A stretch of DNA of 64,000 bases, taken from Streptomyces tirandamycinicus (GTDB lineage Bacteria; Actinomycetota; Actinomycetes; Streptomycetales; Streptomycetaceae). The notes below the pieces were generated by a model. It was not told the DNA's origin. It made no database searches and worked only from the letters and a program-made list of their open reading frames with translations. Within the stretch, counting starts at the first letter, position 1, and the number at the start of each line of letters is the position of its first letter. Positions 28,605 through 42,226 of the stretch are shown here, one piece after another. Both the position numbers and the translations under genes were made by a program. The DNA lies in contig NZ_CP029188.1 in the NCBI RefSeq assembly GCF_003097515.1, forward strand, positions 868,001 through 932,000, read 5' to 3'.

Positions 28605-28698
28605 GGTCATGACCGGGTCTGGGCCGATTCGGGCAACTCCTACTAAGGAGGCACTTACTGGACGGCGTTCGATCACGGTGCGAGGATGCGCGCATCCT
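28605..28698. promoter_or_regulatory. Palindromes in the bfr / sulfite oxidase-like divergent promoter
   Basis: GGTCATGACC (28605-28614) and the 16-bp perfect palindrome AGGATGCGCGCATCCT (28683-28698) lie between the divergent starts. The second is 34 bp upstream of the bfr ATG. They are candidate operators; no iron-box match was seen here. Confidence 0.4.
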
Positions 28699-28731
28699 GC
28701 CCGAGCCACATGTGCGGAAGGAGCCGCTGCG

Positions 28732-29211
28732 ATGCAGGGCGATCCCGAGGTCATCGAGTTCCTCAACGAGCAGTTGACCGCCGAGCTCACCGCGATCAAC
28801 CAGTACTTCCTGCACGCCAAGATGCAGGAGAACTTCGGCTGGACGAAGCTCGCCAAGTACACCCGGGCCGAGTCGTTCGACGAGATGAAGCACGCGGAGG
28901 TGCTCACCGACCGGATCCTGTTCCTGGAGGGGCTGCCGAACTACCAGCGGCTGTTCCATGTGCGGATCGGGCAGACGGTCACCGAGATGTTCCAGGCGGA
29001 CCGGCAGGTCGAGGTCGAGGCGATCGACCGGCTGCGGCGCGGTATCGAGGTCATGCGCGCCAAGGGCGACATCACGTCCGCGAACATCTTCGAGTCGATC
29101 CTGGCGGACGAGGAGCACCACATCGACTACCTGGACACCCAGCTGGAGCTGATCGAGAAGCTCGGGGAGCCGCTCTACATCGCCCAGCTGATCGAGCAGC
29201 CGGAGTCCTAG
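28732..29211 (+). CDS. bfr: Bacterioferritin
   Basis: This 159-residue four-helix protein stores iron in 24-mers. All ferroxidase ligands are present at canonical positions: Glu18, Glu51, His54, Glu94, Glu127 and His130. Met52, the haem ligand, is also present (FDEMKHAEV). The ATG at 28732 has GGAAGGAG nine bases upstream. It converges with bfd, the ferredoxin expected to release its stored iron, 50 bp further on. Confidence 0.96.
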   Translation: MQGDPEVIEFLNEQLTAELTAINQYFLHAKMQENFGWTKLAKYTRAESFDEMKHAEVLTDRILFLEGLPNYQRLFHVRIGQTVTEMFQADRQVEVEAIDRLRRGIEVMRAKGDITSANIFESILADEEHHIDYLDTQLELIEKLGEPLYIAQLIEQPES

Positions 29212-29261
29212 GAACCGGGAAGAACCGTACGGGCCGCGTAAAGGCCGCGGGACCCGGGAGG

Positions 29262-29528
29262 CTAGGCCGCTTCGCGCAGCCGTACGGGGGAGACCGCACG
29301 GGCGCCCACCGGGGCCGTCTCCTCGGACAGGGCGCCGCCGCCCTGCTCCAGCAGCTCGCGGCGCGGGCAGGCGCCGCGGCCGAGAATGCCCTGGATGCGG
29401 CGTACGCAGGAACCGCAGTCGGTGCCGGCCTTGGACACCGAGGCGATCTGGCGGGGGGTGCAGGCGCCCGCCTCCGCGTGCTCCTTGACCTGCTTCTCGG
29501 TGATGCCGAAGCACGAGCAGACGTACAC
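29262..29528 (-). CDS. bfd: Bacterioferritin-associated ferredoxin
   Basis: This 88-residue [2Fe-2S] protein has VCSCFGIT and later GTDCGSCVRRIQG, the four-cysteine Bfd pattern. Bfd reduces iron stored in bacterioferritin so it can be released. The GTG at 29528 is chosen because GGAGG lies eight bases upstream; a GTG three codons earlier overlaps that site. A DmdR/IdeR-like iron box lies about 60 bp upstream. The C-terminal 35 residues extend beyond the usual Bfd core. Confidence 0.9.
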   Translation of the reverse strand: MYVCSCFGITEKQVKEHAEAGACTPRQIASVSKAGTDCGSCVRRIQGILGRGACPRRELLEQGGGALSEETAPVGARAVSPVRLREAA

Positions 29529-29585
29529 GCGGTTCACCTCCGGTGGATATCGAGATCGACTGTGGCGCCCACCCCGAATGATCGG

Positions 29586-29604
29586 TGAGGCTAACCTAAC
29601 CTTA
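29586..29604. promoter_or_regulatory. Iron box (DmdR1/IdeR-type operator) upstream of bfd
   Basis: TGAGGCTAACCTAACCTTA matches the consensus TTAGGTTAGSCTAACCTAA at about 15 of 19 positions. It lies 58-76 bp upstream of the bfd start. The DtxR-family regulator with iron would repress bfd, so iron release rises when iron is scarce. Confidence 0.75.
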
Positions 29605-29636
29605 CCCGCCGCCCGCCGGTCGCAAAAGCCCGGGTA

Positions 29637-29679
29637 CGGCCGTGGGGCGTGGATCACACGGATCCACGCCCCACGGCCG
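29637..29679. terminator. 19-bp hairpin downstream of DAHP synthase
   Basis: A perfect 19-bp stem with a 5-nt loop (ACACG) lies about 95 bp after the DAHP synthase stop, past a tandem repeat tract and before the bfd iron box. It fits a terminator that protects bfd regulation from read-through. Confidence 0.7.
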
Positions 29680-29688
29680 GAGCGGTCC

Positions 29689-35415
<5,727 letters not shown>

Positions 35416-35653
35416 GATTCCCCCCGATGACCATGGAATACCGGTGCACACCCTAGCGTGATCTTCGTGCTCGGGCTTCGGGCGAGACGGAGGACCGGCG
35501 CCGAGGACCGGCGCCGAAGACCAGGGCTGAGGGCCAGGGCTGAGGGCCAGGGCCGGGCATCGCGTCGGTGCGGTGACCGGCAGGACGGTGGCCGAGGGGG
35601 AGGGCGTGCCGTCCGGAACCGCCGGCCGCGTTCGGGCCCGGCGGCGCGGCGGG

Positions 35654-35724
35654 CACCGGGACTCCCGCGTCCCCGGCCCCGGAGGCCGGTGCGGGAGTCC
35701 CCGGTGCGGGAGTCCCCGGTGGGC
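35654..35724. repeat. Inverted and direct repeats downstream of pfkA
   Basis: CACCGGGACTCCCGC is followed by two copies of a 15-bp unit, GGTGCGGGAGTCCCC, in the opposite sense. The structure can fold as a hairpin and may terminate pfkA transcription (- strand). The rest of the 434-bp gap between pfkA and the NlpC/P60 start is GC-rich with no supported gene. Confidence 0.55.
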
Positions 35725-35797
35725 GGGCCGCGCGAGCGCCGTGAGGCCTCGGCCCCTTCCGGCCACGGTCCCGCCGGGGACGCCGTCAGCCGCCTCG

Positions 35798-35853
35798 CCG
35801 TCAACCGTCAGCCGTCAACCGTCAGCCGTCAGCCGTCAGCCGTCAGCCGTCAG
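35798..35853. repeat. Eight 7-bp repeats crossing the pfkA stop codon
   Basis: Eight units of CCGTCAG (two of them CCGTCAA) run from the intergenic region up to and over the pfkA stop codon at 35850-35852. Because 7 is not a multiple of 3, unit gain or loss inside the gene would change the frame; the array stops exactly at the stop. Confidence 0.9.
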
Positions 35854-36878
35854 CCGAAGAAGACGCCGACCTCCTCGTAGAGGGCCGGGTCGACCGTCTT
35901 CAGCTTCGCCGTCGCGTCGGCGATCGGCACGCGGACGATGTCCGTGCCGCGCAGGGCGACCATCTTCCCGTAGTCGCCGTCGCGCACCGCCTCGATCGCG
36001 TGCAGCCCGAAGCGGGTCGCCAGCCAGCGGTCGAACGCGCTGGGCGTGCCTCCCCGCTGGACGTGGCCCAGCACGGTCGTCCTGGCCTCCTTCCCGGTTC
36101 GCTTCTCGATCTCCTTGGCCAGCCACTCGCCGACGCCCGAGAGCCGGACGTGCCCGAAGGAGTCCAGCGTGCCGTCCTTGAGGACCATGTCGCCGTCCCT
36201 CGGCATCGCGCCCTCGGCGACCACGACGATCGGCGCGTACGAGGCCCGGAAGCGGGAGGTGACCCAGGCGCAGACCTGCTCCAGGTCGAACCGCTGCTCC
36301 GGGATGAGGATGACGTTCGCGCCGCCCGCGAGGCCCGAGTGCAGGGCGATCCAGCCCGCGTGACGGCCCATCACCTCGACCACGAGGACCCGCATATGGG
36401 ACTCGGCGGTGGTGTGCAGCCGGTCGATGGCCTCGGTGGCGATGCCGACGGCCGTGTCGAAGCCGAAGGTGTAGTCCGTGGCGGACAGGTCGTTGTCGAT
36501 GGTCTTCGGCACGCCCACGCACCTGATGCCGTACTCGCCGGAGAGGCGCGCGGCGACCCCGAGGGTGTCCTCGCCGCCGATCGCGATGAGCGCCTCCACC
36601 TCGTGTTTGGCGAGGTTCTCCTTGATCCGGCGGACCCCGTCCTCCGCCTTGAGGGGGTTGGTCCGCGAGGAGCCGAGGACGGTGCCGCCGCGCGGGAGGA
36701 TGCCGCGTACCGCGGGGATGTCGAGGCGTACGGTGTCGCCCTCCAGCGGTCCGCGCCAGCCGTCCCGGTAGCCGGTGAACTCGTATCCGTACTCCTGCAC
36801 GCCCTTGCGGACGATGCCGCGGATGACCGCGTTGAGGCCGGGGCAGTCGCCGCCCCCGGTCAGTACTCCGACCCGCAT
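35850..36878 (-). CDS. pfkA: 6-phosphofructokinase with D104/K125 (PPi-type) signature
   Basis: This 342-residue protein starts at the ATG at 36878, six bases after AAGGGA. It has VGVLTGGGDCPGLNAVIRG, PKTIDNDLSATDYTFGFDTA and MGRHAGWIALHSG, all PFK hallmarks. The phosphoryl-donor loop reads GGEDTLG (101-107), with Asp104 instead of the Gly of ATP enzymes, and Lys125 precedes TIDND. These two residues usually mark pyrophosphate-dependent enzymes. However, actinobacterial members of this clade include ATP-using ones, so donor use is undecided. A Crp-like box lies 49 bp upstream. Confidence 0.93.
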   Translation of the reverse strand: MRVGVLTGGGDCPGLNAVIRGIVRKGVQEYGYEFTGYRDGWRGPLEGDTVRLDIPAVRGILPRGGTVLGSSRTNPLKAEDGVRRIKENLAKHEVEALIAIGGEDTLGVAARLSGEYGIRCVGVPKTIDNDLSATDYTFGFDTAVGIATEAIDRLHTTAESHMRVLVVEVMGRHAGWIALHSGLAGGANVILIPEQRFDLEQVCAWVTSRFRASYAPIVVVAEGAMPRDGDMVLKDGTLDSFGHVRLSGVGEWLAKEIEKRTGKEARTTVLGHVQRGGTPSAFDRWLATRFGLHAIEAVRDGDYGKMVALRGTDIVRVPIADATAKLKTVDPALYEEVGVFFG

Positions 36879-36926
36879 GGAAGGTCCCTTCGCCGTCGGT
36901 GGCCGCATTCGTCGGCAACGCTAGTG

Positions 36927-36940
36927 GTGACCCAGGTCAC
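36927..36940. promoter_or_regulatory. Putative Crp-binding site upstream of pfkA
   Basis: GTGACCCAGGTCAC fits the Streptomyces Crp consensus GTG-N6-GNCAC exactly and is also a perfect inverted repeat (GTGACC-CA-GGTCAC). It lies 49-62 bp upstream of the pfkA start codon. Confidence 0.5.
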
Positions 36941-37054
36941 TCCGGCACGGCACAAAGGGTGAATTTCGGTCGGCGGAACGGTGGTTGGCGTCCGGCGGTT
37001 CACTCCATCGAGTGGATCGGATACCGAAGCCGGGACAGCTGCCCGGCTGATGGT

Positions 37055-37744
37055 TCAGGCCTCGTCGAGGCCGCGCTCGATCGCGTAGCGCACCAGCTCC
37101 ACCCGGTTGTGCAGCTGGAGCTTGCCCAGGGTGTTCTGCACGTGGTTCTGCACCGTGCGGTGCGAGATCACGAGCCGCTCCGCGATCTGCTTGTACGACA
37201 GGCCCTTGGCCACCAGGCGCAGCACCTCGGTCTCCCGCTCGGTGAGCCGCGGTGCCGCCGGATCGGCCGGTCCCGCGGCGGGCGCGGGCTCGCTCGCCAG
37301 CCGCCGGTACTCCCCCAGCACCAGCCCCGCGAGGCCCGGGGTGAACACCGGGTCGCCGGCCGCGGTGCGCCGCACGGCGTCGACCAGCTCCTCCGCTCCG
37401 GCCGACTTCAGCAGATAGCCGGTCGCACCCGACTTCACCGCCTCCAGCACGTCGGCGTGCTCCCCGCTGGCGGAGAGCACCAGGACCCGCAGGGCGGAGT
37501 CCGCGCCGACGAGCTCCCTGCACACCCGGACGCCCGGCATGCCCGGCAGATTGAGGTCCAGCACGAGGACGTCCGGCGCCGCGGCCCTGGCACGACGCAC
37601 CGCCTGCGGACCGTCGCCCGCGGTCGCGACCACCTCGAAGCCGGCCGCGGCCAGGTCGCGGGCGACCGCGTCCCGCCACATCGGATGGTCGTCCACGACC
37701 ATGACCCGCACGGGCTGCCGGGCCGCCCCGCTCGTCTCCGTCAT
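37055..37744 (-). CDS. macR: NarL/FixJ-family response regulator (MacR-like)
   Basis: This 229-residue protein has a receiver domain with VVDDHPMWRD and phosphorylatable Asp63 (LVLDLNLPGMPG), then a LuxR-type helix-turn-helix (LTERETEVLRLVAKGLSYKQ). The ATG at 37744 overlaps the stop of the kinase gene by four bases, so the pair is cotranslated. Position and type match SCO2120 of S. coelicolor, the regulator of the MacRS system that controls membrane protein genes in development; the symbol rests on that synteny. Confidence 0.85.
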   Translation of the reverse strand: MTETSGAARQPVRVMVVDDHPMWRDAVARDLAAAGFEVVATAGDGPQAVRRARAAAPDVLVLDLNLPGMPGVRVCRELVGADSALRVLVLSASGEHADVLEAVKSGATGYLLKSAGAEELVDAVRRTAAGDPVFTPGLAGLVLGEYRRLASEPAPAAGPADPAAPRLTERETEVLRLVAKGLSYKQIAERLVISHRTVQNHVQNTLGKLQLHNRVELVRYAIERGLDEA

Positions 37745-39027
37745 CTCTCCGCCCTCCCCCGGGTCCCCCGCGGGACCGTCAACTCCACTTCCGTACCCTG
37801 TCCCGGCACCGAGACCAGCTCGGCGGTGCCGCCGATGTCCCGCAGCCGGCCGCGGATCGAGAGCGCGACACCCAGCCGCCCCTCGCCCTCGGCTTGGGCG
37901 AGCCGCCCGTCCGGGATACCCGGTCCGTCGTCCCGGACCGTCACGATCACCTCGTCCGGACCGTCCTCGACAAGGATCCACGCCCGCGCGCCCTCGCCCG
38001 CGTGCCTGCGGACATTGTCCAGGGCGGCACCGACAGCGGCCGCCAGCTCCCTCGCCGGGTGCGCCGGGAGCAGCACCGGGGCGCCCGGCTCGGACAGGGT
38101 GACCCGGCTGCCGACCCGCGGCGCCAGCAGCGAGCGCAGGTCCACCGGCCCGCCGGCCCCGGCGCTCCCGCCGCCCGGCTCATCGGGTTCGCCCGGCCCG
38201 CCGGGCTCGTCCGGCTCGTTCGGCTCGTCCGGCTCGTCCGGCTCGTCAAGGAGTCTGACGACCGCGCCCTGGGCCGCGTCCTCCGACACCCTGGACGCGG
38301 GGACCAGCCCGCCGGCCACCAGGGTCCGCAGGGCGACCTCCTGCTCACCCGCCATCCGGCCGAGTTCCGCCGCCTCGCCCCCGATCTCCGTGCCGCGCCG
38401 CTGCACCATGGCCAGCACCTGCAGCACCCCGTCGTGGATGTCGCGGGCCAGCCGCTCCCTCTCCCGGGTCGCGGCCTCGATCTCCAGGGCGCGGGCCAGG
38501 GTGCGCTCGGACGCCCGGGCGACCTCGACGACGTACCCGATGGCGATGGACGCGACCCACACCAGCAGCACGTTGTGGATCGTGTCCCGGCTGGGCTCGC
38601 CCCGCTCGATGATGTTGGCCACGGCGACCAGGGACGACGCGAAGCCCGCCCAGCGCCAGCCGCCCTTGATCGCGAAGGCGAGCACCGACCCCGCGGTCCA
38701 GATCGAGGGGAGGGTGGGGCTGTCGATCTGCTGCGCGTGCACGTCGGCGAGCGGGGTGAGCAGGATGCCGGTGAGGGCGACGGTGAGGTCGGCGCCGAGG
38801 AAGCGCTTGGTGCAGGCGGCCGCGTTCGCCACCCTGGGGAGCGTCGCGAACGTCCAGACGGCCATCACGGCGAGGAAGCCGACGGCCACCCAGGGGCGTT
38901 CGTACCTGTCGCCGGTGAAGACCAGCAGCAGGACCGCGTACCCCGTCGTCAGCACGCGGTAGGCGGCCAGCGCGCGCCACAGCGGCAGCTCGACCGACAT
39001 GCGTACGACCCGCTCGCGCCTGGCCAT
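37741..39027 (-). CDS. macS: Sensor histidine kinase (MacS-like) with EPDEP repeat linker
   Basis: This 428-residue protein has four to six N-terminal membrane helices (about 15-170), a NarX-type phosphoacceptor region RERLARDIHDGVLQVL with His198, and a C-terminal ATPase domain (DNVRRHAGEG, VRDDGPGIPDG). Between them, about residues 262-290, is a run of EPDEP/PNEPDEP repeats not expected in a kinase core. The ATG at 39027 has GGGGGA about eight bases upstream. Pairing and synteny match SCO2121/MacS. Confidence 0.85.
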   Translation of the reverse strand: MARRERVVRMSVELPLWRALAAYRVLTTGYAVLLLVFTGDRYERPWVAVGFLAVMAVWTFATLPRVANAAACTKRFLGADLTVALTGILLTPLADVHAQQIDSPTLPSIWTAGSVLAFAIKGGWRWAGFASSLVAVANIIERGEPSRDTIHNVLLVWVASIAIGYVVEVARASERTLARALEIEAATRERERLARDIHDGVLQVLAMVQRRGTEIGGEAAELGRMAGEQEVALRTLVAGGLVPASRVSEDAAQGAVVRLLDEPDEPDEPNEPDEPGGPGEPDEPGGGSAGAGGPVDLRSLLAPRVGSRVTLSEPGAPVLLPAHPARELAAAVGAALDNVRRHAGEGARAWILVEDGPDEVIVTVRDDGPGIPDGRLAQAEGEGRLGVALSIRGRLRDIGGTAELVSVPGQGTEVELTVPRGTRGRAER

Positions 39028-39062
39028 TGCCCGATCCCCCCAGTCCGTCCGGACGGACGACG

Positions 39063-39830
39063 CTAGCGGTCGCCGCCCCGCTCCGCCCCGCCGGCCGCCT
39101 TCGCGGCCCGCTCCGCCTCCTTGGCGGCCTCCTTGGCGGCCTTCTCGGCGTCCGCGATCTGCCGCTTGGCCGCCGTGGCGTAGATGTCCACGTACTCCTG
39201 GCCGGAGAGCTTCATGATCTCGTACATGACCTCGTCGGTCACCGAGCGCAGGATGAAGCGGTCGTGGTCCATGCCGTGGTAGCGGCTGAAGTCGAGCGGC
39301 TTGCCGATCCTGATACCCGGGCTCATCAGCTTGGGGACGACCTTGCCGGGGGGCTGGATCCTCTCGGTGTCGATCATCGCGACGGGGATGACGGGCGCTC
39401 CGGTGGCGAGCGCCACGCGCGCCAGGCCGCCCGGCTTGCCGCGGTAGAGCCGGCCGTCCGGGGAGCGGGTGCCCTCCGGGTAGATGCCGAAGAGCTCACC
39501 GCGCTCGATGACCTCGATGCCGCTGCGGACGGCCGCCTCGCCGGCGCCGCGCGCCCCCGAGCGGTCCACCGGGAGCTGGCCGACGCCCTTGAAGAAGGCC
39601 GCGGTGAGCTTGCCCTTCACGCCCGGCGAGGTGAAGTACTCGGCCTTGGCGATGAAGGTGACCTTGCGGTCCAGGACCGCGGGCAGGAAGAAGGAGTCCG
39701 AGAAGGACAGGTGGTTGCTCGCGAGGATCGCCGGCCCCTCGGCGGGAATGTTCTCGAGGCCCTCCACCCACGGCCTGAAGGCGAGCTTCAGCGCCCCGCC
39801 GATGGAGAACTTCATTGCGCCGTAGATCAA
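39063..39830 (-). CDS. Lysophospholipid (1-acylglycerol-3-phosphate) acyltransferase
   Basis: This 255-residue protein has the PlsC motifs NHLSFSDSFFLP (HxxxxD) and GIYPEGTRSPDGRLYRGK (EGTR). It acylates lysophosphatidic acid or a related lipid at the membrane. The TTG at 39830 is preferred as start because AGGAAGG lies eight bases upstream; the ATG at 39815 lacks such a site. The C-terminal tail is a Lys/Ala/Glu-rich helix (KAAKEAAKEAERAAKAA). The gene is 36 bp from the MacS-like start. Confidence 0.88.
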   Translation of the reverse strand: MIYGAMKFSIGGALKLAFRPWVEGLENIPAEGPAILASNHLSFSDSFFLPAVLDRKVTFIAKAEYFTSPGVKGKLTAAFFKGVGQLPVDRSGARGAGEAAVRSGIEVIERGELFGIYPEGTRSPDGRLYRGKPGGLARVALATGAPVIPVAMIDTERIQPPGKVVPKLMSPGIRIGKPLDFSRYHGMDHDRFILRSVTDEVMYEIMKLSGQEYVDIYATAAKRQIADAEKAAKEAAKEAERAAKAAGGAERGGDR

Positions 39831-40003
39831 CTCGAGTGCCTTCCTGGTGTCCGTCGCAAAGACCTTAACCCCTGGCGGGACCGGGCTCCCCACGGCGGTC
39901 CCGTGCCGGGCGGGCTCAGCCCTGGTCGGTGTCGGTCCCGTCGCGTACGGTGAATCTGCCCACCGGGGGGACGCCCCCCGGGCCGCCCCGAAAGGAGATC
40001 CCG

Positions 40004-40783
40004 GTGCCGGTCCTTCCTGGAGCCGAGCCGTACCGCCACGAGGGTGGCGAGGTCGGTGTACTTCTCTGCCACGGCTTCACCGGTTCCCCCCAGTCGCTGC
40101 GCCCGTGGGCGGAGTTCCTCGCGAAGCGGGGACTGACCGTCTCGCTGCCCTTGCTGCCCGGCCACGGCACCCGGTGGCAGGACATGGCGGTCACGGGCTG
40201 GCAGGACTGGTACGCCGAGGTGGACCGGGAGTTCCGGGCGCTGAGCGAGCAGTGCGGCCAGGTCTTCGTGTTCGGGCTGTCCATGGGCGGCGCGCTGACC
40301 CTGCGGCTGGCCGCCCGGCACGGCGACGCGATCAGCGGCATCGTGGTGGTGAACCCGGCCAACAAGGTGCACGGTCCGGCGGCGCACGCGCTGCCGGTGG
40401 CCCGCCATCTCGTCCGCACCACGAAGGGCCTGGCCAACGACATCGCGAAGGAGGGCATGGACGAGGTCGCCTACGACCGCGTCCCGCTGCACGCCGCGCA
40501 CTCGCTGCGGAACTTCCTCCGGCTGGTCGACGGCGAGCTTCCGCAGGTCACGCAGCCGATGCTGCTGCTGCACAGCCCTCAGGACCACGTGGTGCCGCCC
40601 GCGGACTCGGCCCGGATCCTCAGCCGGGTGTCGTCGACGGACGTCCGGGAGGTCCTCCTGGAACAGAGCTACCACGTGGCGACGTTGGACCATGACGCGG
40701 AGCGCATTTTCGAGGAGAGCCACGCGTTCATCGGCCGCCTCGCTCCGAGTGTCGGCGAGAAGGGGAGCACGACCGGTGGCTGA
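40004..40783 (+). CDS. Alpha/beta-hydrolase, carboxylesterase type
   Basis: The 259-residue product starts at the GTG at 40004, five bases after AGGAGA. It has VGVLLCHGFTGSPQSL (oxyanion region), the nucleophile serine in FGLSMGGALTLR, an acid residue in HSPQDHVVPP and the histidine in QSYHVATLDHD. The architecture matches monoglyceride-lipase-like EstD/Est30 carboxylesterases. No signal peptide is seen. Its stop lies eight bases inside the next gene, so the two are translationally coupled. Confidence 0.88.
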   Translation: MPVLPGAEPYRHEGGEVGVLLCHGFTGSPQSLRPWAEFLAKRGLTVSLPLLPGHGTRWQDMAVTGWQDWYAEVDREFRALSEQCGQVFVFGLSMGGALTLRLAARHGDAISGIVVVNPANKVHGPAAHALPVARHLVRTTKGLANDIAKEGMDEVAYDRVPLHAAHSLRNFLRLVDGELPQVTQPMLLLHSPQDHVVPPADSARILSRVSSTDVREVLLEQSYHVATLDHDAERIFEESHAFIGRLAPSVGEKGSTTGG

Positions 40784-41411
40784 GCAGCACGACGCGGACC
40801 GTGACCGGGAGCCGCAGCCCGTCGACGAGGAGGCCGCCTGGGCCGCGATCGTCGCCGGGTACGGGCAGGAGCCCGCGGACCCGCCGGGGGCGAAGCCGTT
40901 CAAGTCGGTGGAGGACCTCGCGGGCCTGCAGAAGGCCGTCCGGAACGACGGACCGGAACCCGAGGGCGGCGACCGCGCCGACGGGAGCGACGGCAGGGGC
41001 CAGAGCGGAGGCGAGGGCGGGGCTGAGGAGGACGAGGACGAGGGCCCGCGGCCGGCGAAGCCGCTGGGCAGCTCCGTCGTGTTCGCGCCCGGCGTCGGCG
41101 GAGGGCCGCGCGACTACAAGGTCGCCGAGCCCGGCGACGGCGACCTGGACGACAGCGACGAGGGCCATTTCGTGCCGCCGGAGCCCCCGCCGCTGCCGGA
41201 GGCCGACACCACCGCGAAGTTCGCCTGGCTGGCGGTGATCGGCGGACCCGTACTGCTGCTGCTCGCCGTGATCCTGCGCTGGGACATGACGTGGTGGCTG
41301 ACCACGCTCGGCGTCGGCGGCTTCCTGGGCGGCTTCGTCACCCTGGTGGCGCGGATGTCGCACGGGGACGACGAGGACGACGACGACCCCGGCCGGGGGG
41401 CGGTCGTCTAG
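40776..41411 (+). CDS. Acidic protein with C-terminal membrane helices, unknown function
   Basis: This 211-residue protein starts at a GTG inside the esterase 3' end. The first 150 residues are very acidic and low complexity (EGGAEEDEDEG, EPGDGDLDDSDEG). Two membrane helices follow (about 150-195), and the tail is again Asp-rich. I do not recognise a named domain. Its stop overlaps the stop of the convergent EEP gene by four bases. Confidence 0.7.
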   Translation: MAEQHDADRDREPQPVDEEAAWAAIVAGYGQEPADPPGAKPFKSVEDLAGLQKAVRNDGPEPEGGDRADGSDGRGQSGGEGGAEEDEDEGPRPAKPLGSSVVFAPGVGGGPRDYKVAEPGDGDLDDSDEGHFVPPEPPPLPEADTTAKFAWLAVIGGPVLLLLAVILRWDMTWWLTTLGVGGFLGGFVTLVARMSHGDDEDDDDPGRGAVV

Positions 41412-42226
41412 GACGCGTCGCGCGGGCCCTCGCCCGAGGCGGGGCCGGTCGCGGACGCCGGGGGTGCGCCGGCGGGCACCCGCAGGGCGGCGAGGACCGG
41501 GAGATGGTCCGTGGCCGCCTTCAGATCGGCCTCGTCGACCCCGGGGAGTCCCACGGGCACGCCGCAGCCGAGCACCTCGATGCCGGGGGTCACGAAGACC
41601 GCGTCGATCCGCTGGTGCGGGTACGCGGGCGTCGAGGTGTACTCGCCGCCCCAGGGGCTGACCGCCCAGGCGTCCCGGAGCCCGGCGGCGAGGAGCCGGA
41701 AGCTGCGCCCGCCGGGGCGCTCGTTGACGTCGCCGGCGGCGATCGCGTGCGGCACGTCCATCGAGGCCAGACGGTCGAGCAGCATGCCGGCCTGGGCGTG
41801 GCGCTCGTCGGCCCGCAGGCTCAGATGGCAGCTGAGCAGCCCGATCCGGGCCGCTCCGACACGGACCACGGCAGTGGCGAAGCCGCGCCGGTGCAGCCCC
41901 GGGGTGAGCGGCAGCAGAACGTCCTCGGTGCGCTCGACCCTCGCCCGCAGCGAGCACAGCAGCGCCGGTCCCGCGGCGGTCGCCCCGCCGCCCAGCACGA
42001 CCAGCTCGCTCTTGGCCGCGAGACGGGCGAGGTGCTTGCGCCACCGGAAGAAGCGGGGCGCCTCCTGCACGAAGACGAGATCGGGGCGGCAGGCACGGAT
42101 GACGCGGGCGAGGGCGTCCTCGTCGTCGCGCAGGGAGCGGATGTTGTAGCCGAGGACCCGGATCACGACCGAACCGTCGGGATCAGTACGGGAGTTGGGC
42201 AGCGGTCGCGTCGCGGACGTCACCAT
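41408..42226 (-). CDS. Endonuclease/exonuclease/phosphatase (EEP) family protein
   Basis: This protein of about 272 residues has the EEP pattern: RVLGYNIRSL near the start, LVFVQEAPRF (catalytic Glu), AAGDVNERPGG (Asp-x-Asn), RIDAVFVTPGI and DHLPVLAALR (Asp-His). Members cut DNA or RNA or remove phosphates from lipids or small molecules. No signal peptide suggests a cytoplasmic role. The start is the ATG at 42226 or the GTG at 42223. The 3' end overlaps the convergent acidic-protein gene by four bases. Confidence 0.85.
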   Translation of the reverse strand: MVTSATRPLPNSRTDPDGSVVIRVLGYNIRSLRDDEDALARVIRACRPDLVFVQEAPRFFRWRKHLARLAAKSELVVLGGGATAAGPALLCSLRARVERTEDVLLPLTPGLHRRGFATAVVRVGAARIGLLSCHLSLRADERHAQAGMLLDRLASMDVPHAIAAGDVNERPGGRSFRLLAAGLRDAWAVSPWGGEYTSTPAYPHQRIDAVFVTPGIEVLGCGVPVGLPGVDEADLKAATDHLPVLAALRVPAGAPPASATGPASGEGPRDAS

